Shown here: positions 13,012 to 24,299 of the stretch, in pieces
Layout of the letters: each line of letters opens with the position of its first letter
How positions within the stretch are numbered: position 1 is the stretch's first letter
The notes under the pieces: generated by a model
Database searches by the model: none
What the model was told of the DNA's origin: nothing
What the model saw: only the letters and a program-made list of their open reading frames with translations
Translations under genes and position numbers: made by a program
DNA from: Ziziphus jujuba
Lineage: Eukaryota > Streptophyta > Magnoliopsida > Rosales > Rhamnaceae
DNA: 64,000 nt
Direction of reading: 5' to 3'
Assembly (NCBI RefSeq): GCF_031755915.1
Contig: NC_083379.1
Coordinates: forward strand, 21,586,001 to 21,650,000

Positions 13012-13141
13012 CGGGGGCATGCATATGTCTGTATGATGGGGGGGGAGGTGTGGCCTTGTGTGTGCGTGTGCGTGCGTGTTTGTGCATTTATGGGTGAGTG
13101 TGTGCATGTGTGTGTGTGTGTGCATGTGCATTCGTGCATGT
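12895..13141. repeat. Long (TG)n / (CG) alternating purine-pyrimidine tract
   Basis: About 245 bp of TG, GTGC and GCGC alternation, including GTGTGTGTGTGCGCGCGCGCG near 12985-13013, broken by a G-run at 13038-13046. It extends the tail of the fourth minisatellite unit. The long open frames through it, on both strands, are by-products of the dinucleotide repeat. Confidence 0.9.
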
Positions 13142-13319
13142 GTAGAAAAGTTATTCCCATATATAAAATGTATTATTTTGAGAATTCTTAAGAAACTAGT
13201 TATTGAGTTTTTCAAAAATACAAATTCATGTTTAATTTACAATGCAAAACTTAATTTAACTACATTTTGAGCTTTAACATTCTTGTTACTAACCAAACAA
13301 GAAACTGATTCCCAAAAAC

Positions 13320-14050
13320 TAGATTGTTAGAATGATAGGATTGCTCTCAAGATCCTTCTAGATACTCGAAATAATCCCGTGTAGGAAAGCCCCACCAATA
13401 TTCTTTGAAAAATCTAGTAAAATCTCCACATGATTTGAATATATAACCGTACTATGTAAAATATCATAACATAAGAGTCATACATAATACCAAAAGTGTT
13501 CAATATAATTTATACATCATAACCAGTGAAAAAAATACATAATATCATCAGAGTCGAAGGAAAAGAATAATATATTAGCAATGAAAATAACATGTATACA
13601 GTGAAGATGCGTGAATATGATATACTAACCTGTCAGCTAAAGCCTAGAGAAAAAGTTTAAAAACAAAACTATAAGACAAACTCAGTGAGTGAACAATAGA
13701 CATAAAAAGAAAATAATCATTATTCTTTTAAAATCATTTCTCTCAAGACCTCACTTTTACTTTTTGAAAGTTTTCCTATTTTGAAAAATAATTTTTCACA
13801 AAATCCGTAATTATTCCCATAAATATAACAATTTTCATATCGCAACAGACAAAATAAATAATATTAAAAATTTCCATTATTCTGTAAGTAAATTAACATT
13901 TCCATATAATATAAGCCAAATAAAATCCATATATCTATATGTATATAAAATATTTCAGTGTACTATATAATATACTTGTGTATCATAACCAATACCAAGC
14001 ATACACACACACACACCTAGTGTCCTAGGGTGTCATAGACTATCAGAGGA
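13320..14050 (-). repeat. LTR-like remnant (family of 35.3-37.4 kb), inverted
   Basis: Read on the minus strand, this resembles 36300-37400. The shared blocks are a CCCTCTCC...ACTCC-type segment next to CACTAGG, then ATATGGATTTTAT, then 'cactgagtttg' (compare 'cactgggcttg' near 37137). It stops abruptly where the next LTR begins at 14065. Boundaries are approximate. Confidence 0.5.
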
Positions 14051-14064
14051 GAGGAGGGAAAAAC

Positions 14065-16010
14065 TATAACACCTCATCCCAAAGTATATAGAAAAATTTT
14101 CTCACATTGATTGAGTTGATCGATGTTGACCAAGTGGAAGTTGCTTTGACTTTTTGTTTTGGATGGAGTTTTGCGTTGATCAAGGTACCATTGCAAAATA
14201 CATGTCAAAAATTAAGTTACGGTTTGAAAGTTATGAGCTAGAAAAGTTGCAGTCCAAACTGTCCTAGTAGTGCCTATTTGATTTTTTATTTTTATAAAAT
14301 TTTGTTTTAACTTATGTATGGTTGTAAAGTACTTCATCAATACAAGTCTATGGACTAGTAGAATGCTTAATTTGGACACTTAGTTAGAAAGTTATGAACC
14401 TGCAAAGTTTTTCTAGAACAGCATTTAATTTGTACCAATCTTTGTGTGTGCACAGTGTCCAATAATATTGTGCCATGTATCAAATTTTTAACCAATCCCA
14501 TGAGTACACAGTGGCATCCACGGGTGTTTTGATTGGTAGAGGGGTGTGAGAGAGGAGAGAGAATGAGAAGAGAAAGAGAGAAAGGAGAGAGAAAGATGTG
14601 AGAGGAGTGAGAGAATGGCCACTACTGGTTGGCCGTGCTTCGGCCACCGCTGACATGCACGAGCAAAACTAGTAGGTCAGCATTTGTAAAATCGATCATG
14701 GTCTGGAGGCCAGTGATGCGTTGGGATCAGGGAGATTTTTGGTGACGATGCCGCCAGTTTCGTTGATCGATTTCTCTCAATCCAGCCACCCATTTTTGAC
14801 ATCGCCAGTACTACTATGTTACCCACCCTCCAATCTATCTTTCCACCAATTTTCAAAGCCAATGCCCATCAGACACGCAGCCACCGATGACGTTTTTTGG
14901 TGACCATGACTGCTCATTGGAAATCTTGGTTCTGACAAGTTTAACAACAATTTTCCACTAATTTGACCTCCCTAAACCCAAATCCAAGGTTTTTTTCCTT
15001 CAAATCTTAACAGATTGGGAGATTTGAGGACATTAAGTGCCGACCCTTCCCGGTTAGATTCCAGCCACCATAGGTCTGATCTCTGAGAGGCCGTAATCCT
15101 CATGTGACAAGCTTCGTTTTGGTATGTCATTTGTATATTTTAGACAATGTTTATGTTAGCTCCCTCGGGTACCCGTGTATATTGTACTTAATTAAAATAT
15201 CATTTTAATCGGTCTTGTGTGATATTGATAATCTAGATACACGTGTGAATCATGGGACCAATCCCGTGGAAGATCTTGATTGATTCACGCACTTGAGGTG
15301 AGTGATCCTCATTCAAAACTATTTTGGGTTGTTAATATATATATATATATATTTTGTGTTAATTGAATTTTTAAAAAAATATGTTATATGTGTTTGATAT
15401 TTAAGAAAATTCCTATTTGAATTTATGATGCCAAATTGGGATGAATTAAAAATATATGTTGCATAAAAAACTATATTTTGATTTTTAAGAGATTATGGAT
15501 TTAAATTTTTTTAAATAAATGTTAAATTCTATGTAAATATTGGTGGATTTGATTTTATGGTGTTGAAAAATTGGCATATTGTATTATTGGATTTATGATG
15601 ATGGATTAAAAGTAAAGGTGGGATTTTATGGGTTTAAGTGATGTACTAAACCCGTTCTTTTTATTAAATTTTGGTATTTGTAAGATACATGATTTACAGA
15701 TTTAGATGTACCATACAGTACTGGTGTTTAGTACTGTATTTGTTATATGTTGTTAAGTGCACAAGTTTGTATAGTCATCCTATGGGATGCCATGTATCTG
15801 GGATTGGCAAGTACTATACTGTGAGCATAAGTCACCCCCCTCTATGGCCAAAATGATTGTTTATAAGCATCGACGTCAAGGCGACCGTTTACAAGTTTAT
15901 CTCTTTAACTTCCCGTCATAGTGGTACTTGGGATGCTGGATACCATCTGACACCATTGGTATAGAGTGTGGTGCATCAAGTTGTTTTGTCAACACGATTT
16001 TCAAAAATAG
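14065..16010 (+). mobile_element. Tekay/Del-type LTR remnant, no internal region
   Basis: It begins TATAACACCTCATCCCAAAGTA and is collinear with 58887-60290 for well over 1 kb, including 'gaccaagtgg', 'ttgactttttgtt', 'accattgcaaa', 'tcaatacaagtctatgga' and 'gaggtgagtgatcc'. It then runs on through 'cgaccgtttacaagtttatctctttaacttcccg' and 'ggatgctggataccatctgacaccattg', a block known to me from long LTRs of plant Tekay-like elements. No gag or pol follows, so this is a solo or truncated LTR. The small open frames at 14677-14903 and 15671-15856 lie within it and are not genes. The right edge is approximate. Confidence 0.65.
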
Positions 16011-16026
16011 AAATATTTTACGAGTC

Positions 16027-16140
16027 ATTCAAAAAATAAAAATGTATTTAATTATGTATCTATTATTATTTTAAATTAATATTTTAAAAATTATTCAAAA
16101 AATTAAAATGTATTTAATTATGTATCTATTATTATTCATA
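16027..16140. repeat. Tandem duplication, ~66-bp period
   Basis: ATTCAAAAAATAAAAATGTATTTAATTATGTATCTATTATTATT at 16027 recurs with few changes at 16093. Confidence 0.75.
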
Positions 16141-16559
16141 TTTTTTTATCATTGATTTTAAAATTGATGTTTTAAAATGTATTTCACCATGCTTTTATTA
16201 TTTAAATTGATTTGATGTTCTAAAATTTAGTGTAACTATTTGGCATATCATATCCAAATCAAATACAAAAATAAGGTAATATGATCAATAAAATAGACAT
16301 ATCAAAAGTATTTCTTTTATGCAAAATACTATTGTCATATAAAGTTATATAACAATAATCAATTAAATTAACAAAACTTTTTAAATTCCAAAATTCACAA
16401 TTTTCACCATGAGTATGTTAAAATTTGGAAACATTTAAAAACTTGTCAAAAATCACATGAAACGATAATTTATGTATATATATATATATATATATAATTA
16501 TACAACCACAATTTATCAAAATTTCCATAAAATTTCAAAATCAATAAATCATAAATTTA

Positions 16560-17975
16560 ACATGCCCAAAGTACTTATGAAAAGAAAAATTCATTCACAG
16601 AGATATAGCTCACTCATGATTCGCAAGAATATTTCTTAGGTCTCCAAAAAGTCAACCAAGGCCATCAAATGGTTGAAAACAACTTTAGGATTACCAAAAT
16701 TGGATACTAAAAAGTTTAATTATACACGAACCCATAGGATCCGATCCAAAATTGAGGCTAAGGCTAATTTACGAAATCAAAATTTCTTATGGGTATTAAG
16801 AACATCTAGAAACATAAATTCAACTTTAATTTGGTCCTATATTGTCAAACATAGTCCAATTTAACCCGGCAATAAACTAATTGATTAAAAAATAAAATAA
16901 AAAAAATACTCAAACATTGTTCAAAAATTAACAAATTATATACCAAATCAAAGCTTTTGAATTGGGTAATATGATTGTAAGCTCATCTTGGTCCAAATCG
17001 TTGCCAGAGATAGGAAAATGGATAAGAAAGTTTGACAAAACTTCAAATCATCATATCTCTAACATGACTTGGACTTTGGCAAAAAATAAACCATAATCGA
17101 ACTCAAGAGGTCCAAAATAAGTAGATTAGGGTGGTCATCACCTACAAGGCCAAAAACCAGCAAGATCTAAGTTGGTTAGAAATTCACACTACTACTAGGA
17201 AATGCTCTGATCTCAACGCATTGGTGATCAAAATGGGCTAAATTTTTGTTGGAATATCTGTTTCTTCATAAAGCACGGTGGTGGTGCTAGTAGTGAGAAT
17301 TGGGTTGGCCAAAATCAGGGCAAAATCTTCAATGAATATAAATGCGATTCCACCAGCAAAACTCCACAATCCCAACTCATTACTAGCCCTATCGCCATAA
17401 ACTTTTGTGTACTGGTTGAAAATCCTATGAGCATTCTAGTAGGATGGCATGTGTAAGTTTATTTAGCCAAATTGATGGTCAAATTTTATGAAATTTGACG
17501 AGGGCAGTGGTGGGTCATGGGTGATGACGGGTTGGGTTGTTAGGTCACATGGTCGCTCAAGTTTTAAAGGTTTTGGAGGATGAAAAGGGGATTTTTTTTT
17601 TTTTTTTTTTTAAGTTGTTTCTCCATTGCACACTCTCCAATTTATATATGGACTTTTGGATCCATTACAAGATAAAAATTTGGACTAATTTGAATACAGA
17701 TAAAATATTGATGATAAAAACTTCTTAAAACCATAATTTTTTTTACTGTAATTTCAAATTAGATGTAACAATAGTTTACGAACTTATGTCGATGAGCTTT
17801 ATGGAATGTCAAAAGTGTCAAAACCAAATTTCATCTCTAAAGAAAAGTTAAACTTTGTACCATATAAAAGTTCAATTTAGTCAAACTTAGGTAATGCTGG
17901 TCAAACCGTTCAGAAATTCAAATTTAGAGTGTTTTCTCGAATTGTATGATTGCATAAACCTCAAGCTTTGGTCAT
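16560..17975 (-). repeat. LTR-like repeat, minus orientation, uninterrupted copy
   Basis: The minus strand is homologous to 33640-33720 plus 35276-36000 and parallels 32450-33060. Shared blocks are 'gaaatttggttttgac', 'catctaattt', the A/T stretch after it, and 'ccaaatt'. It contains no gag or pol. It matters because it shows the uninterrupted form of the site split by the Harbinger-like element at 33721. The left edge is approximate. Confidence 0.55.
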
Positions 17976-19189
17976 CATTTTTTTTTTCTATTACATTTGT
18001 TGTTGATATTTTTCCAAACTTTGGACTTCTGGATGAAATTTTTTAAAACTTGATAAAGATTGATGAAATTCTTCCAAAAATAAAACGAAAATAATTTTGA
18101 TAAGATTTGGGATAAAAGCGTCAAAAAAAATAGGAAAAAAAACACACACACACACACACACATTTGCTATTTAGGGTATAAACCCCCTTATCATTAATCA
18201 CACAAGGAAACAAATTTTGGAAAAAAAATAATGAAATAATAATTTAGTAAATACATTTGATTGCAATAGGGATATACTTAAAACATTAATAAAAAATGAC
18301 ACGTATTATTGATCAAAATAAAGAATAATATGCCAAAATAAAAAGAATGTCCTTCGGGCTATTTCAAAAATTGTTAACAAAGTCGACATTGGGGTCCTCA
18401 ATCCATGATATACTATATAGGAATGTAGTTTTATAGCAATGTGGGACTTTCATTATTGGATTTAACTCTACATGCGTCATCCTACTTACTTTAAATATTA
18501 GAAATCTTAAATATATACCACTTACATAGGAATATCAATGATGAAATCCAAAAATATAATGATCTAGTGTAATGATCATAAACAACTATTTCCTTTGGCA
18601 AAAAAGTGGAATTCAAATATTCTACTTCAATATCAAACTCATATCGGATTTTTAATATAAAAATTAACAACAGAATTTTATTTTTCAGCAATTGGATTGC
18701 ATGAAGGGTGAAGATTTAAAAGTACAATTATTAATAATTAGATTTTGATCAAATTCAGTTTTTCTAAATAAATATTGCCAATAAACATATATTTGACTAT
18801 TTTTTCAACTTTAAATTTTAACATTTAACGTAATTAAAAGGCTAATAAATGAAGATATGATGTTAAAAAATCAGGTTGTCTTGATATAAGTTTAACTATA
18901 CATATATATATATATATATATATACAACTTTAATAAGTTAAAAACATAACTCCTACCTTATGTTGAATACTTACTAACATAATAAGTGCTAAGTGCTGCT
19001 ACTTGTCAAACTATTGTTTTAATATTAACTCATTAGTTAAGATGCAATCCTTACCATTTGACACGCCAATACACTATTATCTTATGTTATGACCATGTTC
19101 CTAACAAAATAACTTCGTGTGTATATATATATATATAATAAATGATCTTCATAAGATATAACTCTAGTTTCTTTGAAAATGATAAATTT
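17976..19189. other. AT-rich intergenic DNA
   Basis: Contains an (AC)n tract at about 18141-18162 and an (AT)n tract at about 18898-18923. No gene or RNA was recognised. Confidence 0.5.
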
Positions 19190-20010
19190 TTTTGCACAAT
19201 AAGGAGTTAATCTGTATCATTTTGACTTGGTTTTCATTTCTCTATCTTTTACTTCTTTTAGAATATCGAGTTGAGCTCTTGTCCTACCCTAGTCGAATGA
19301 AACTTACTGAGGCAAATCTTTTTCATATAAAACTTACTTTATTTAGGTAGGGAAATTCATACAGTTTTATAAAACTATGTGCTATAGATAGAGTTCCTAG
19401 TCATTTTCAATATAAACAATTGACAATTGAATCCAATATTTCCTATTATTTTCATATTCCTAATAATATTGAAAATAGAAGGCCTCACTTCAAGTTGTTC
19501 AAGAATGGTAACATTGAGTTTATCAACCCTTTGCCTTAAAATTAGGTAGTTCGATTTCTTTTAATAGGGCAAAGGAATGGATATAACTCAATAATAGTTA
19601 ATTGTAGGGTTATCATTATCCTTTTTGTAGTGATGAATCTTGGAATATGTTGTTAGGAAAAGGAATTGTACAATTTTTGGAATCTCCAAATGGATGTCAA
19701 AACACATAATATCTCTTGAATGGAACTAGGGAAAAAAAAAAAATGTAACTCTAATTCTTTGTGTAAATGGTAACTTCTTTGGTGTACGGAGGATTTTTTT
19801 TTTTTTTTTTTTTAATTATGGAAACTGCAAAGAGGAGTTGATTTGCATAGTCTTAACTAGGGTTTTATTTCTCTATTTTTTTAATAATATCAAGTCTGGC
19901 TTTTCTTCTACCCATATCGAATGGAACATGTTAAATTAAATCATTTTCATGTAAAACCTACTTTATTTAGGTCGGGAAAATTATACATTTTATTTTGAAT
20001 GAGTAAAATG
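19190..20010. repeat. Two diverged direct copies of a ~185-bp block
   Basis: 19190-19380 and 19826-20010 share, in order: AGGAGTTGATTTGCAT-like (AGGAGTTAATCTGTAT), TTTATTTCTCTAT, a CTTGTCCTACCC / CTTCTACCC block followed by TCGAATG, and TTTTCATATAAAACTTACTTTATTTAGGT. They are about 636 bp apart in the same orientation and heavily diverged. Origin unknown. Confidence 0.6.
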
Positions 20011-20879
20011 TGATCGACCTACAAATTTTGCTAAAATAAAAATTATATATATGTATATATATATATATATATAAATTATGCAAACTGAACAAATATGAAT
20101 TGATCATGCTATATATGCTGTTCTATATACTCTTACTTGACGCCTAGCCCAAGGTCAGTGGTCGACCGATTCTTATTTAAAAATGAAAATCAATATTAAT
20201 AAAAAAATAAAAACCTTTCTCATAATATTTTTTATCTACCTTTTTCATAATTATTTTTAGGTTCTAAAACCAATACTAGAATTAAAAATACACAATATAA
20301 CTTTTTGGTCACCCACTATTTTTATTAATTTTTTTAAAAAAATCATTTTGGTTACCTACTTTGAGGAATAATATATATATATATATAATGATATATTAAA
20401 AAAATTATAAAAAATGATTGTAAAGAATAGCTAATCAAAATGTTAGATGATGAAAATTATCTATATCTTATTACTTTAGATATACATAAATTAAAATAAA
20501 AAATATAATTCCAAATAAAAAAGACAAAGAGATATACACTAAAATTACAAAGAACAAAAGGATAAACAACCATGTTAGCAATAAATAAATAAATAAATAA
20601 ATAAACAACTAATATTTCCAGAAGAACGTCGCATTCCCCACCACAGGTTCAAAATTTTACTCGTGATCAAAATAGTTGTCATGGGTTTTATTTATAAATT
20701 TTATAATTTAAAAAAAAATTAAAAATAAAATAAAATCTTTTCCCAGCGGATCTAGGAGTAGTAGTTGCTGGAGAGGAATAGCTGTAATCTCTATAAAATT
20801 CATGAAAGGGACCCACTTACAGCACAAATATCAACGAGGATACCGGAGGAATGACCGGCTATTCCCCGTAACGATTGCC
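20011..20879. other. Intergenic DNA upstream of the CBSX5-like gene
   Basis: AT-rich, with (AT)n at about 20050-20072 and 20370-20388 and (AAAT)n at 20582-20604. The last ~130 bp before the TATA box become less AT-rich and are the likely proximal promoter. Confidence 0.5.
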
Positions 20880-20887
20880 TATAAATA
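20880..20887 (+). promoter_or_regulatory. TATA box of the CBSX5-like gene
   Basis: TATAAATA lies about 180 bp before the ATG. A pyrimidine-rich leader follows (CTCTCTTTCCCCCCTTCTCTCTCT, about 20938-20963), as is common in plant 5' leaders. Transcription would be expected to start roughly 25-35 bp downstream of the TATA box. Confidence 0.65.
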
Positions 20888-21061
20888 ATAGCCCCAATCT
20901 ATTTTGCTTTCTCTTACTTTAACAGCCACAACAATCCCTCTCTCTTTCCCCCCTTCTCTCTCTAGAAACATCATCAAAATCTAATCCTCTTGTATCTCTT
21001 CGTCTCTCTGTGTTTGAAGCTTGAGAATTTTTTGTTTTTCTTGGTTTAATTTGTTTAGTGC

Positions 21062-22936
21062 ATGGCAGTGAGTTTGTTCGCACATGAGGTGTCAGACCTA
21101 TGCCTTGGAAAGCCTGCGCTTAGGTCACTTTCTTTCACCGCCACCGTTGGCGAAGCCTTATCGGCATTGAAGAAGCTCGGAGATAGCTGTATAAGCGTTT
21201 GGAGCTGTGACCATTCGAAGAGTAGTTGTATTGGGGATGAGAGTTGTTGTAGATGTGTAGGGAAGGTTTGCATGGTCGATGTTATCTGTTTTCTCTGCAA
21301 GGAAGATAACCTTTCGTCTCCTTTGACGGCGCTTCAAGCTCCGGTTTCCGATTTGATTCCTAAGGATACTACGCTTGTTAGGCATTTGGAACCCAACGCC
21401 AGGTTTGTATTTTCTTTTTAGTTCTTTTTATTTTATTTTTTTTTAGTTCGATTCAGTTTATCGACTCGGCGGCGCTTGGTTTCTTGTATTTTCTTGATAC
21501 GATTTCTTTGAAATTTTCTCGTGTTCTGTAAATTTAGGGTTTTTTTTTTTTTAAATGTTTTTTTTATATATATATATTTTCTCTCTCTCTGATCAGTGGT
21601 GATCAAAATTTGTTGTTAGTTTATTTTATTTTTTTAAATGAAAAACTAAATTAATCTTCTTTTACCTCTGAACTTTTCTTTATTTATAAATCTATTACGC
21701 GCTTTAAGTTGCCTATAAAAGAATAAATTTTAAGGCGTTACAAGATACATATTTTTAGTATGTGGTTACAAATCTCTAATTGCATAATCAAACAACAATC
21801 CGCATTAAAAAGTGGAGTAAAAATCTTTAGAAATTAAGCTTAATTCCTTAATTTCTAATTATTTATTAATTGTTGGGCTTTTCTGGATTTCTCTTTGCAT
21901 TTTTCAAGGAAAGCACCGCCATATTAATAGAATTTATTTTCACTTGTGTGACATTATTTTTTAGAAATTTCTGTTTTTCTCCTTTTAATTGTTAGTGTTT
22001 GTACATAGTTCATAAACCTACAACATTTTTTTTATTATTATTATTTTTTTAATCTTCTTGACAGAGTGATGTACTAACTCATTGGTGTTTACTTATATAT
22101 TCAGCTTGGTGGAGGCCATAGATCTAATTCTTGAAGGTGCACAGAACCTGGTTATACCAATTCAAACCAAGAACAGTACAAGAAAGAAGCCCCTCATCAA
22201 CAACCCCTTGTCTGACTCCACCCTCCACAAAAACCGGGAATACTGCTGGCTCACCCAGGAAGATATTATCCGCTACCTCCTCAACTGCATAGGCCTCTTT
22301 TGCCCCACCGCAATCAACCCCATCAACGCCCTTAAAGTCATTGATTTCGACGACATCCCAGTCGTCCATTACGATGACCCTGCATCATCTGCATTGACCC
22401 TTATCTCCAACTCACTTGTTCATCAAACCTCTGTTGCCATTGTTGATGTGGAAGGCAAGTTGATAGGTGAAATCTCACCCTTCACCCTCAATTCCTGCGA
22501 GGAGACCACAGCAGCGGCCATAGCAACTCTCTCCGCTGGGGATTTGATGGCATACATTGACGGCGGTGGTCCACCAGAGGACTTAGTGCAGCTAGTGAAA
22601 GAGAGACTCGAGGAGCGTAGTTATGGGGCATTTGTGGAGTTGATGGAAGAAGAATCCACAATTTCATCATCTTCTTCATTTTGTTCATGCTCATCAGATG
22701 ACGAGTTTGGCCCGGTGAGGAGTGGGAAGCTAGGCAGCTACTCAGCGAGGCTGGTAAGAAGGTCGGAAGCCATTGTGTGCTACCCTTGGAGCTCGATGGT
22801 GGCAGTGATGATTCAAGCTCTTGCCCACCGTGTGAGTTATGTGTGGGTTGTTGAAGAGGATGGAACTTTGTCTGGCATTGTTACATTTGCAGGAATGTTG
22901 AAAGTTTTCCGGGAACACGTGAAATCTATGGGATAA
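21062..22936 (+). CDS. CBSX5: CBS domain-containing protein CBSX5-like
   Basis: Two exons, 21062-21402 and 22105-22936, give 390 aa. The intron has GT (CCAG|GTTTGT) and AG (TATTCAG|CTTGG) ends and restores the phrase N-A-S-L-V-E-A-I-D-L. The start is the first ATG after the TATA box and pyrimidine leader. The protein opens MAVSLFAHEVSDLCLGKPAL, and later shows CWLTQEDIIRYLL, EISPFTLNSCEETTAAAIATLSAGDLMAYIDG and SEAIVCYPWSSMVAVMIQA, which I recognise from Arabidopsis CBSX5 (At4g27460). A serine/acid-rich insert lies at about residues 304-323. The C-terminal CBS motif (about 350-387) ends HRVSYVWVVEEDGTLSGIVTF. CBS domains bind adenosine-containing ligands and act as energy or redox sensors; the precise role of CBSX5 is not established. 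No transit peptide is obvious. Length and order fit the family, and there are no breaks. Confidence 0.93.
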
Positions 22937-23894
22937 GCTGCATAAGCCCCCATAAGATGAGAGGATTCAAATCCTATGAAGCAAAAATGCTAAAACTTGA
23001 AGCTAAACACCAACGATTTCAATATTCGTGACTAAAATATACCATGCAGAGACATCAACCTTTCAAACTCGTTAATATTATTGTACTAAATACTTTTTAC
23101 TTGCTTTATTATTATTGATATGATAAAGTCATACATATATGACTCTAGATTCTTTTTTTTTTTTTTTTTTTTCCTGATATATAAAAAGCTTTTGAGATAT
23201 CGAATGCCAATTCATTTATAAATTTCTAAATACTTGGATAATCCATCAAAAAGAAAGCAACAAATTGGGAAGTTCATTTTGACGACTACAAAACAGCCTC
23301 TGCCTTCTCTTTCAAAGAATAAATCCGCCATTATATGGTTGTAGAATATGATACAATAAGTTTTGAAAGGATCCACATTTTAAACTCTCATAGGACTGGT
23401 AGTTTATCCAATTAAACAATAAACCTGAACAAATTTTTAATGCACGATAAAGCCGGTAGCTTGTTATCAAATAAAAAAGAAACCAACCTCAATAGCTTTC
23501 TATGGTAATGTCAGTTGCGAGGAGTCTGATCACGTAATTGACCTTCAGCTTCAAATCTTAGTTTGATTAGCAATGCAAGCAGCTTGCATTATTACAATAG
23601 CAACATGCTGTCTCGGGTGTGAACCTACCCAGAAATGCAAATGTATTCATTCTTGGGAGAAAGGAGCGGACTACTGAGATCACTCCCTCCAATGAGCTGA
23701 TTGAGCAAGGAGAGTTTACCTCATATTCTCCTTTTTTATTTTTATTTTTGGTATCAATCTTATTTTGCTGGCAATCCATTGAGGAATCAACATCACCTCT
23801 ATTTTCTACAAATATTGAAACGTAGAGACAAAATTTGGAGAAAAAGAAACCGAGAAGCAATTGAGTTGGCCAATTTAGCCTTCTACAGATGTGA
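22937..23894. other. Tail-to-tail intergenic region between the CBSX5-like and TPR genes
   Basis: It holds the 3' untranslated regions of two convergent genes, a poly(T) run near 23152-23171, and short open frames (for example 23567-23914, minus) that lie in the 3' leader of the TPR gene and show no motif. No other gene was seen. Confidence 0.6.
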
Positions 23895-24257
23895 CTAATA
23901 GTGCCTACTGCCAAGCTCAGATATGCATGTTGACAAGGCGTGCCTTACTTGAAGATTGTTGGAGTCCATATCAAGTGCATCTTCATATAACCTCTTTGCC
24001 TGGTGTAGCAACTTTGCCTTCTCTCTACTATTAAATGGCCGTAAGCGGGATCTTTGCTGCAGTATCATGCCCCATCTGAACAGAGCTGTCATTCATACCT
24101 CAAGTTAAAACAAGCATTACACTCTTCATATTTTCCCATTGCTAATGAGAATCTTAACACTAGTAGAGTAGTGCGCATGATGGTGCCAAATATAATAAAA
24201 AATAAAAAATAAAAAAATAATGAACAAACAAATATATATATATATAAATAATTATAA

Positions 24258-24299
<42 letters not shown>

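Noticed and set aside
12816..13270. Several overlapping open frames of 60-105 codons on both strands
   Set aside because: They run through a (TG)n/(CG)n tract; the Cys/Val/His/Thr-only proteins are an effect of the dinucleotide repeat.
21055..22694. Minus-strand frames across the CBSX5-like gene
   Set aside because: Shadows of well-supported exons on the plus strand.
23567..23914. 115-codon minus-strand frame after the TPR gene
   Set aside because: It lies in the 3' untranslated region and overlaps the TPR stop codon in another frame; no domain.
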